A stretch of 9,184 bases of DNA, taken from assembly GCA_024709285.1 (NCBI GenBank), contig JANJWY010000124.1, positions 1 to 9,184 of the forward strand. Direction: 5' to 3'. A model generated the notes under the pieces. That model searched no databases and was not told where the DNA came from. It was given only the letters and a program-made list of their open reading frames with translations. Source of the DNA: Erysipelotrichaceae bacterium (GTDB lineage Bacteria; Bacillota_I; Bacilli_A; Erysipelotrichales; Erysipelotrichaceae). Position numbers and translations under genes: made by a program. Below, in pieces: positions 1 to 6,119 of this stretch (positions are counted from its first letter, which is position 1; each line of letters opens with the position of its first letter).

Positions 1-840
1 TTTCTTTATCCGTTATTGCGTATGCTCTCTATGACTTTTATGTCAACGGCCGACCTTATCAATCCGGAAATTGACTGGGTACCTCAGAATTGGTCCTTCT
101 CGAATTTGCGTGTTGCTTGGACGGTTATGGATATGCCGGGCACAATTTTCAATTCGCTTTGGTCTTCCGGAACCTTGGCTTTAGCACAGACATTTGTTTC
201 AGCGATGACCGGGTTTGCTTTTGCCAGGTATCAATTTAAGTTCAAGAATTTCTGGTTTATGATGGTGTTACTATCCTTTGTTATTCCGGTACCCCTGGTA
301 CTCATCCCGCGTTGGATGATGTTCATCACTGTTCAGAATACGACCGGAATCAAGCTGATCGGTACGATATTCCCGCAGTTGATGATGTCGATGGCAGGAC
401 AAGGTGTTTATTCGGCCATCCTTATTTTGATATTCTTTAATTTCTTTAAGATGATACCCGTCAGTTTGGATGAAGCCGCCCGGATCGATGGTGCGACTTC
501 GTGGCAGGTATTCTATCATATCATCCTGAAAATGTCTGTTCCGACCATTGCGACCGTATTTCTGTTCTCCTTTGTCTGGAACTACAATGAAAGTTACATC
601 ACATCGACCTTTGTGCGAAGCGCCATGAAATTGATGCCTTTGCAGTTATCGCTGTTTGACTCGATTTTCGAGCGGATGTCGGCGAATGTCCCGGGTGCTC
701 CCGGAGGTCAGTTCAGAATCAATGAATCGTTCAAGATGGCAGCTACGTTAATTACGATGGCACCGATGATGATTATGTATTTGTTTGTGCAAAGGCAGTT
801 TGTTGAGGGTATTGAGAAGACCGGTATCACCGGCGAATAA
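1..840 (+). CDS. Sugar ABC transporter permease, MalG type (5' end missing)
   Basis: Inner-membrane permease subunit of a carbohydrate ABC importer. The reading frame is open from base 1 (F-L-Y-P-L...), so the gene begins before the window; the TTG at 16 is not a convincing start. Hydrophobic segments lie at about codons 50-75, 84-108, 118-149, 180-196 and 245-263 (codon 1 = base 1). The hallmark EAA loop, which contacts the ATPase, is seen as DEAARIDGA at about bases 469-495, followed by a conserved proline. The C-terminus (QRQFVEGIEKTGITGE) is the usual ending of MalG-type CUT1 permeases. About 280 codons are present, so only the N-terminal region is missing. The stop TAA is 11 nt before the GH5 start, indicating cotranscription. 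A substrate of beta-glucan oligosaccharides is inferred from the neighbouring enzymes only. The partner permease and binding protein are not in the window. Confidence 0.93.
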   Translation, partial: FLYPLLRMLSMTFMSTADLINPEIDWVPQNWSFSNLRVAWTVMDMPGTIFNSLWSSGTLALAQTFVSAMTGFAFARYQFKFKNFWFMMVLLSFVIPVPLVLIPRWMMFITVQNTTGIKLIGTIFPQLMMSMAGQGVYSAILILIFFNFFKMIPVSLDEAARIDGATSWQVFYHIILKMSVPTIATVFLFSFVWNYNESYITSTFVRSAMKLMPLQLSLFDSIFERMSANVPGAPGGQFRINESFKMAATLITMAPMMIMYLFVQRQFVEGIEKTGITGE

Positions 841-845
841 AGGGG
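839..845 (+). promoter_or_regulatory. Shine-Dalgarno deciding the GTG start of the GH5 gene
   Basis: AAAGGGG overlaps the permease stop codon (TAA 838-840) and lies 6 nt before GTG at 852. The spacing supports this non-ATG start, and the next residues already form the conserved GH5 N-terminal motif, so a later start is unlikely. Confidence 0.75.
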
Positions 846-851
846 AATATA

Positions 852-1865
852 GTGGAGAAAATTCGAGGAGTTAATCTGGGAGGTTGGTTTGTTTTGGAGC
901 GGTGGATGTCACAGCCGCTGTTTACTGGTGTCGAAGGGCGTGATGAGACAGTTTTCTGTCAACAAAAACCTGCTGCGGAAGCTTTTTTACAACATCATTG
1001 GGAAACGTTTATTACCGAGGATGACTTTATCTGGTTGTCGAGCAGAAAAATTAATCTGATCCGCTTGCCTTTTCCTTGGTGGCTGTTTGGTGAAGATAAA
1101 CCTTATTACTCATGTTTGCCCTGGTTGGATCGGGCGATGGATTGGGCAGCGAAGCATAATCTTCCGGTTTTGTTGGATTTACATACAGCACCGGGATGTC
1201 AAAACGGATTTGACAATGGCGGTATTGAAGGTGTTTGTACATGGCATCATGATCCTAAAAACATTCAGCGTACCATGGATGTGCTAAAGCAGGTTGCTCT
1301 GCGCTATAAAGATCATCCGGCGTTATGGGGAATTGAAGTGTTAAATGAACCTCGATGGGATATTGATATGAAACTGATTCAACAGTTTTATTTGGATACT
1401 TATTCCCAACTGAGAAAAGTCCTGCTGCCAAAGCATACGATCGTATTTCATGATGCCTTTAGAAACAACGAATGGGAAGATTTTTTCAGAGAAAATAATT
1501 TGGATAATGTCATTTTGGACTTACATTTATATCAAAACTTTAATGAATGCTTTCATGAAGGCGGAATCCTCTACAATCTGACTTTCCCTCTTCAACATCA
1601 AGTTGAAGTCATCGATCGGGTGTCGAAAATCGTGCGTTGCATCGTCGGTGAGTGGTCATTGGGTCTTCATCCAAAGAATTTCTCTGATTTAGATAAATTC
1701 AATAAACACTTGGCTTTGCGCAGTTTTGGAGCTAATCAATTGTTGGCGTTTGAACGGGGTTACGGATGGGTATTCTGGAACTATAAAATCGCAACGGAAA
1801 GTTATAACTGGAACTTTAGAAAATTAGTAGAAACGAGGGTTTTGCCTGATGATTACTCGATATAA
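852..1865 (+). CDS. GH5 glycosidase, exo-beta-1,3-glucanase-like, intracellular
   Basis: A 337-aa single-domain retaining glycosidase with a GTG start. No signal peptide is present: the protein starts directly at the first barrel strand (MEKIRGVNLGGWFVLERWM), so it is probably cytoplasmic and acts on imported oligosaccharides. Visible family marks are VNLGGWFVLE (7-16), RLPFPWW (71-77), DLHTAPGCQNGFDNGG (109-124), the acid/base motif LNEP with E166, and the nucleophile motif VGEWS with E267. The VNLGGW and DLH.APG.QNGFDN.G motifs are typical of subfamily GH5_9 (yeast exo-beta-1,3-glucanase type), which acts on beta-1,3-glucans and some beta-glucosides. Substrate is therefore beta-1,3-gluco-oligosaccharide by inference; a role on other beta-glucosides is possible. 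It sits between the permease and the GH3 lipoprotein gene and overlaps the latter by 17 nt. Confidence 0.88.
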   Translation: MEKIRGVNLGGWFVLERWMSQPLFTGVEGRDETVFCQQKPAAEAFLQHHWETFITEDDFIWLSSRKINLIRLPFPWWLFGEDKPYYSCLPWLDRAMDWAAKHNLPVLLDLHTAPGCQNGFDNGGIEGVCTWHHDPKNIQRTMDVLKQVALRYKDHPALWGIEVLNEPRWDIDMKLIQQFYLDTYSQLRKVLLPKHTIVFHDAFRNNEWEDFFRENNLDNVILDLHLYQNFNECFHEGGILYNLTFPLQHQVEVIDRVSKIVRCIVGEWSLGLHPKNFSDLDKFNKHLALRSFGANQLLAFERGYGWVFWNYKIATESYNWNFRKLVETRVLPDDYSI

Positions 1866-3621
1866 AAGTATATTTCTGTTGTTAATTGCTGCTTTGCTTG
1901 TGTCAGGATGTGCCAACAAACAACCTCCGGTGAATGAAGATGAAGTATTGAGATCAAAAATTGCCCAGTTGGTTCAGGCTGAGCGGAATAATTTTACTGC
2001 GCAACAATGGGCAGAATATCCGTTGGGATCGATTTTAAGCGGCGGAGGCTCCCGTCCTGCGGATGATTCGGCGTCTGGATGGCGATTGATGGTCGAAAAC
2101 TATCAAAAGAGTACATCCGTTCCTGTCATTTATGGTATCGATGCTGTTCACGGGCATAACAATTTATTAGGCGCAACGATCTTCCCGCATAATATCGGCT
2201 TAGGAGCTGCGAATGATGAAGATTTGATGCGTCGAATCGGAATTGCGACAGGTAAAGAAGTCTCAGCAACCGGAGTTCATTGGAATTTTGCTCCGACACT
2301 CGCGGTCGTGCAGGATATCCGCTGGGGAAGAACGTATGAAAGTTACTCCGAAAACCCTCAAATCGTGTCAGCCTTGGGATCCGCGTACATCCAAGGATTA
2401 CAGTCTGTCGGAATCGCGGCAACAGCCAAGCATTTCTTAGCTGATGGAGCTACGGTTTTTGGCACGGGTTCAGGTAGTTATCTTTTGGATCAAGGAGACG
2501 CACAACTTGACGAAGCCGAAATTCGCCGGGTTCACTTATATCCCTACCTTGCTGCCATCCGTGAGGCGGATGTATTGACGGTGATGGTATCTTTTAGCAG
2601 TATCAATGGTGATAAAATGCATGCTTCGAAATACTGGCTGACAGATGTGCTTAAGGGTGAGCTTGGTTTTAAAGGGTTGGTCATCAGTGATTGGGAAGCC
2701 ATTCATCAGTTGCCCGGATCTCTCTACCAGCAAATCGTTTTGTCCATCAATGCCGGAGTGGATATGCTGATGGAACCGTTTTTGTGGAAAGAGTCGGTCG
2801 ATGCCATGGTCAGAGCAGTTAAAAACGGCGATATCTCTAAGCAGAGAATCGAGGACGCTTATCAGCGGGTCATGTATGTCAAAGAGAAACTGGGACTTTT
2901 AGACGGAAGTTTTGAAGTTTATGATGAATCCGTGATTCACTCACAAGAACATCAAGAGCTAGCTCGCGAGGCAGTTTCGAAGTCGTTGGTGTTATTGAAG
3001 AATAATGGTGTACTTCCTTTGAAGAAAACTGCGAAAATCCTTTTGATTGGTCCTGGTGCAGATAATGCCGGTTTGGCTAGTGGAGGTTGGACGTTCAGTT
3101 GGCAAGGTGAAAGCACAGGAAATCAACTTCCTCAGGCAACCACTTTAAAACAGGCATTCGAATCGGTTGCTGGTGTAAATGGCGGAATGATAACGACGGA
3201 TGTTACGAAGATCAATGAGGTTGATGTAGTAGTTTTGGCTTTGGCAGAAAATCCGTATGCGGAAGGTGTTGGTGATGCCAATGATTTATCGCTTAATGGA
3301 TCGTTGATGAACTCTGCCAATAAAGAAGCCATTGAACTTGCGAAGTTATCAAAAAAGCCGGTCGTTACGATACTGACTGCCGGAAGACCGCGTTTGATCG
3401 ATGAAGAACTAAAAGATTGGGACGCATTTGTGATGGCTTGGCTTTATGGAAGTGAGGCAAATGGGATTACGGATGTGCTGTATGGTGATGTTAATTTTAC
3501 CGGTAAACTTCCGTTTAGCTGTCCAAAAACATCAGAGACGGGCAATATAAGTACAGAAAATCCAAACAGAGATGATTCAAATATCCAGTTTGAATTTGGT
3601 TTCGGGTTGAAGTACGAATAA
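1849..3621 (+). CDS. GH3 exo-beta-glucosidase lipoprotein
   Basis: A 590-aa two-domain GH3 enzyme predicted to be anchored outside the membrane. The first 20 residues (basic MITRYK, then a hydrophobic stretch) end in the lipobox VSG-C21. The N-terminal TIM barrel includes GIDAVHGHNN (97-104), RWGRTYESYSENP (158-170), KHFLADGAT (194-202), and the nucleophile D281 in LVISDWE. The C-terminal alpha/beta sandwich begins near SLVLLKNNGVLPL (379-391) and contains NPYAEGVGD (468-476), where E472 is the likely acid/base by analogy with barley ExoI. It ends at FGFGLKYE with no Fn3 domain, as in ExoI/ExoP-type exo-1,3/1,4-beta-glucosidases. GAGGG-like SD (1835-1839, GAGGG) is 9 nt before the ATG, inside the GH5 gene, so the two are likely translationally coupled. 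The role is release of glucose from non-reducing ends of beta-glucans; the linkage preference is inferred. Confidence 0.92.
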   Translation: MITRYKSIFLLLIAALLVSGCANKQPPVNEDEVLRSKIAQLVQAERNNFTAQQWAEYPLGSILSGGGSRPADDSASGWRLMVENYQKSTSVPVIYGIDAVHGHNNLLGATIFPHNIGLGAANDEDLMRRIGIATGKEVSATGVHWNFAPTLAVVQDIRWGRTYESYSENPQIVSALGSAYIQGLQSVGIAATAKHFLADGATVFGTGSGSYLLDQGDAQLDEAEIRRVHLYPYLAAIREADVLTVMVSFSSINGDKMHASKYWLTDVLKGELGFKGLVISDWEAIHQLPGSLYQQIVLSINAGVDMLMEPFLWKESVDAMVRAVKNGDISKQRIEDAYQRVMYVKEKLGLLDGSFEVYDESVIHSQEHQELAREAVSKSLVLLKNNGVLPLKKTAKILLIGPGADNAGLASGGWTFSWQGESTGNQLPQATTLKQAFESVAGVNGGMITTDVTKINEVDVVVLALAENPYAEGVGDANDLSLNGSLMNSANKEAIELAKLSKKPVVTILTAGRPRLIDEELKDWDAFVMAWLYGSEANGITDVLYGDVNFTGKLPFSCPKTSETGNISTENPNRDDSNIQFEFGFGLKYE

Positions 3622-3624
3622 AAA

Positions 3625-3643
3625 ACAGAAGCCAGGCTTCTGT
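3625..3643. terminator. Shared hairpin terminator between converging operons
   Basis: A perfect 9-bp inverted repeat (acagaagcc / ggcttctgt) with one base between the arms, read in practice as an 8-bp stem with a 3-nt loop. On the minus strand it follows the GH30 stop and is followed by TTTTTT, a textbook intrinsic terminator. On the plus strand the tail is only TTGTTATT, so termination of the GH5-GH3 operon is probably weaker. Only 24 bases separate the two stop codons. Confidence 0.85.
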
Positions 3644-3645
3644 TG

Positions 3646-5118
3646 TTATTCGGATTTCTCTTTGATTGAGAATGTAACTGTGGCTACGGCTTTGCCGGCC
3701 ATCGGTATGACCATCGTCTGATCGTTAAGATGTATTAAAGCATTGCGTGACTGATTGGAAATATTATATACCACCAGATTCACGGTTTGATCCGGGTTGA
3801 GGAATGCGACGCTCGTAAAGTTTCCTTCGGCTTTCGTTGAATCGATCCGGATTGCATTTGGTAAGGTAAATTTGCTGAAGTGAGCCAAGGCATAGTAGTC
3901 AAGATTGTAGATGAGTTTGCGGGTTTGCTGATTGACGGTGACCATGCCTCGAACAGTGCTTCGGCCAAATCCCGGTACTACAGGTCCGTTGTTTTCATCC
4001 AAAGCGAAGTTCCAAAGGACATATGTTTTGGAGTGATTGCGAAATACATCAATTCCTGTCTTGATTTCGCCTAAAAATGCTTGTTCAAAGGGTGGGACCC
4101 ACTCGCCCCCAGAGGCTTCCGTAAAGTAAACATCGTGATCAGGGAATTCACGTTTGACCTCAGACATGGCTGTCACTTGTCCGCCGTAGACGTGCCAGGC
4201 GACACCATCGATCAAGTCGGGAATGACCTTTAAAATGTCAAGCGGATAATCCTTGCGATCCCAGTTGTGATCGTATACCAATATTTTTGTTTCGATGCCG
4301 GCCTTCTGAAAAGCCGGAACCAAACCATTCTTGATAAAGTTCGTTTGTTGTTGGGCATTCATTCCCAATCCGGGATAATGTACAGGAACATATAAAGGTT
4401 CATTTTGCGGGGTGATGGCGTAAATATCGATGCCTGCCTCCTTGTATGCCTGTATGAACTTAGCGAAGTACTCGCCATATACTTCATAATATTGAGGTTT
4501 CAGTTGTCCGCCAATGGTGGAATCGGACGTTTTCATCCATCCGGGAGCACTCCAAGGACTGGCCATGATTTTCAAATCAGGATTGATGCGCAAAGCTTGT
4601 TTAAGTAAGGGTATGATATCGGTTCGGTCATGGTCGATTGAAAAATATTGCAGGGTTTCATCGGTCTGACCCTTCGGCATGTCGTTGTACGTGTAGAAGT
4701 CTCGGGCAAAGTCGGATGCACCCATGGGTTGTCGGATGAAGGACAGACCAATGCCTTCTTCGCGGTCGAACAGTTTGATCATCAGTTCATCTCTGTCTTC
4801 ATTGCTGAGCACTTGGTTGATCAGGTAAGCAGATGCATCGGTAAACGATGCGCCGGAACCTATTATGGTTTGAAATTTGATGTTTGGATTGATGCGGACA
4901 TCAAATCCCGATGTCGGTGCCTGGTCTTTTGGAAAAACCGCAGCATCTTCAACTTTTGTAAACAGATGGGTTTGATCAACGGTCGACAAATAGACTTCGA
5001 CCGGACTTGTTATTTCAAAACGCTTCTCGGGATCAGGTTGTGGGTCACTGGGAATTACCGGCGCACAGGCAACGAGCATCGTGGTAAGTCCGGCAGATAT
5101 CAGTTTCGTCATTTTCAT
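3646..5118 (-). CDS. GH30 glucosidase/glucanase lipoprotein (probable beta-1,6-glucanase)
   Basis: A 490-aa retaining glycosidase predicted to be lipid-anchored: MKMTKLISAGLTTM leads into the lipobox LVA-C18, followed by a proline-rich linker (19-31). The GH30 barrel contains IIGSGASFTDASA (85-97), SFIRQPMGASDF (126-137), SPWSAPGWMK (187-196), the acid/base motif PQNEP with E240, and the nucleophile motif YFTEASGGEW with E334. A C-terminal beta domain follows (about 400-485). The family includes glucosylceramidases and endo-beta-1,6-glucanases (subfamilies GH30_1 and GH30_3). With a GH16 laminarinase directly upstream, a beta-1,6-glucan or branch-cutting role is the most likely reading, but this is inference. 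AAAGGA (5129-5124) is 5 nt before ATG 5118, favouring this start over the ATG two codons later. Confidence 0.9.
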   Translation of the reverse strand: MKMTKLISAGLTTMLVACAPVIPSDPQPDPEKRFEITSPVEVYLSTVDQTHLFTKVEDAAVFPKDQAPTSGFDVRINPNIKFQTIIGSGASFTDASAYLINQVLSNEDRDELMIKLFDREEGIGLSFIRQPMGASDFARDFYTYNDMPKGQTDETLQYFSIDHDRTDIIPLLKQALRINPDLKIMASPWSAPGWMKTSDSTIGGQLKPQYYEVYGEYFAKFIQAYKEAGIDIYAITPQNEPLYVPVHYPGLGMNAQQQTNFIKNGLVPAFQKAGIETKILVYDHNWDRKDYPLDILKVIPDLIDGVAWHVYGGQVTAMSEVKREFPDHDVYFTEASGGEWVPPFEQAFLGEIKTGIDVFRNHSKTYVLWNFALDENNGPVVPGFGRSTVRGMVTVNQQTRKLIYNLDYYALAHFSKFTLPNAIRIDSTKAEGNFTSVAFLNPDQTVNLVVYNISNQSRNALIHLNDQTMVIPMAGKAVATVTFSIKEKSE

Positions 5119-5123
5119 AGCAT

Positions 5124-5130
5124 TCCTTTA
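5124..5130 (-). promoter_or_regulatory. SD of the GH30 gene fused to the GH16 stop codon
   Basis: On the minus strand the sequence TAAAGGA carries the GH16 stop (TAA, 5130-5128) and the GH30 Shine-Dalgarno (AAAGGA, 5129-5124) in the same bases. Ribosomes ending GH16 would stop on the next gene's start site, which suggests translational coupling. Confidence 0.7.
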
Positions 5131-6009
5131 CTTTTTGTTCTTGATGATTTCATCCATCTCATCGGCTTGATAGACTCGGACGGAATCGATTTCCATAGTT
5201 GTCGGCCATCCTTCTTCCGCAACACCCCGGGCACCGCCCCAGTTTCCGCCAACGGCGATATTGAGGATCAGGTGGAAGGGTATGTCGAATGGCCATTGCT
5301 GACTTGTCGGGCAATTAAGGTAAAGCGATGGCATAAAGCGATATAAGTATTCGCCATTGATGTAGTATCGAATCTGATCAGGCAGCCATTCGATCGTATA
5401 GGTATTGAATGTTTCGCTGACATTGGATAACTGTTTTGAAAAGCCTTGTTGTGTGCCTTCCAGATGATTGAACTTCGCTGTATGGACGGTTCCGTGAATG
5501 ATGTCCAAATCTTGAACGACATATTCCATGATGTCGATTTCGCCGGAGCGCGGCCATCCGCCGTACTGGCTGACCGTCGGTAACATCCAGATGGCTGACC
5601 AAGATCCCAAAACATCCGGAAGCTTCGCAACGACTTCGATTTTCCCATAGCGCCAATCCCCTTTGTTTTTACTGACTAAGCGGGTTGAGGTAAAATTATT
5701 CGGCCCTATGGTTTCTTGACGGGCTTCGATGATCAGCTTTCCGTCTTTGATTTCAACATTATCGCCATCGGTGTAGTATTGAAGTTCACGGTTGCCCCAA
5801 CCGTGGCCACCGACGTCATACGACCACTTTTGCGGATCGGGCTTCCCGTCCACATCAAATTCATCGGACCAAACCAATTGGTATGTCAGATCATTTAATT
5901 CGTATTCGTATCCCGCGGATTTGCAGTTGCTTGGCGGTGGGGTTACCGGTGGTTTGGCTGTACATCCGGTGATGGTTAACAGGATGATTAAGTATAGTAT
6001 TTTTCTCAT
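5128..6009 (-). CDS. GH16 laminarinase-like endo-beta-glucanase lipoprotein
   Basis: A 293-aa secreted, probably lipid-anchored enzyme: MRKILYLIILLT leads to the lipobox ITG-C16, then a short Pro-rich linker (20-27). The jelly-roll catalytic domain spans about 40-281. Marks include LVWSDEFD (45-52), the GWGNRELQYYT strand (70-80), GSWSAIWMLP (135-144), and the catalytic motif GEIDIMEYV, with E157 nucleophile, D159 and E162 acid/base; the bulged ExDxxE form with methionine is the laminarinase/lichenase-3(4) type. AVGGNWGGARG (252-262) and EIDSVRVYQ (273-281) close the fold. The reaction is internal cleavage of beta-1,3 (or mixed 1,3-1,4) glucan outside the cell. First gene of the minus-strand operon, preceded by SD AGAGGGA and its own promoter. 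Laminarinase versus lichenase cannot be decided from sequence alone. Confidence 0.93.
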   Translation of the reverse strand: MRKILYLIILLTITGCTAKPPVTPPPSNCKSAGYEYELNDLTYQLVWSDEFDVDGKPDPQKWSYDVGGHGWGNRELQYYTDGDNVEIKDGKLIIEARQETIGPNNFTSTRLVSKNKGDWRYGKIEVVAKLPDVLGSWSAIWMLPTVSQYGGWPRSGEIDIMEYVVQDLDIIHGTVHTAKFNHLEGTQQGFSKQLSNVSETFNTYTIEWLPDQIRYYINGEYLYRFMPSLYLNCPTSQQWPFDIPFHLILNIAVGGNWGGARGVAEEGWPTTMEIDSVRVYQADEMDEIIKNKK

Positions 6010-6028
6010 AGATTCCCTCTTTGTCTAA

Positions 6029-6057
6029 ATTATACATGTTTTATTTAAGAAAGAAAA
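6029..6057 (-). promoter_or_regulatory. Promoter of the GH16-GH30 operon
   Basis: Minus strand: a consensus -10 TATAAT (6034-6029), 17-nt spacer, and a poor -35 TTTTCT (6057-6052) that lies within the palindrome. The -10 is 19 nt from the GH16 ATG, leaving room for the AGAGGGA SD. The weak -35 suggests regulated transcription. Confidence 0.6.
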
Positions 6058-6064
6058 CGTTTTC
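6053..6064. promoter_or_regulatory. Palindromic operator, LacI-family or cre-like
   Basis: GAAAACGTTTTC is a perfect 12-bp palindrome with central CG, the form bound by LacI-family repressors. Read on the minus strand from 6065 to 6052 it is TGAAAACGTTTTCT, matching the Gram-positive CcpA cre consensus (TGWAANCGNTNWCA) at 13 of 14 positions. Its centre lies nearly midway between the two divergent -10 boxes and it covers both putative -35 regions, so one bound protein could repress both operons. Confidence 0.65.
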
Positions 6065-6086
6065 ATTCACAGAAATATGGTAAAAT
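6058..6086 (+). promoter_or_regulatory. Putative promoter of the permuted GH3 gene
   Basis: The -10 candidate TAAAAT (6081-6086) is preceded at 17 nt by CGTTTT (6058-6063), a poor -35 lying in the right half of the palindrome. The 5' leader to ATG 6120 is short and ends with AAAGGAG (6107-6113), 6 nt before the start codon, a very strong SD. Confidence 0.5.
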
Positions 6087-6119
6087 TCTATTTGAAATGA
6101 ATTTATAAAGGAGCAACAT

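Noticed and set aside
16..18. TTG as the start of the permease
   Set aside because: The frame continues open to base 1 and the conserved family normally has a further transmembrane segment upstream, so the gene is cut by the window edge.
4648..5346. A 232-codon open frame on the plus strand across the GH30/GH16 junction
   Set aside because: It lies antisense to two clear glycosidase genes, has no recognisable domain, and its protein is rich in residues expected from reverse reading of coding DNA.
6010..6119. Riboswitch or structured leader in the divergent intergenic region
   Set aside because: Both leaders are only a few tens of bases long and are explained by promoter, operator and SD; no extended stem-loop is apparent.
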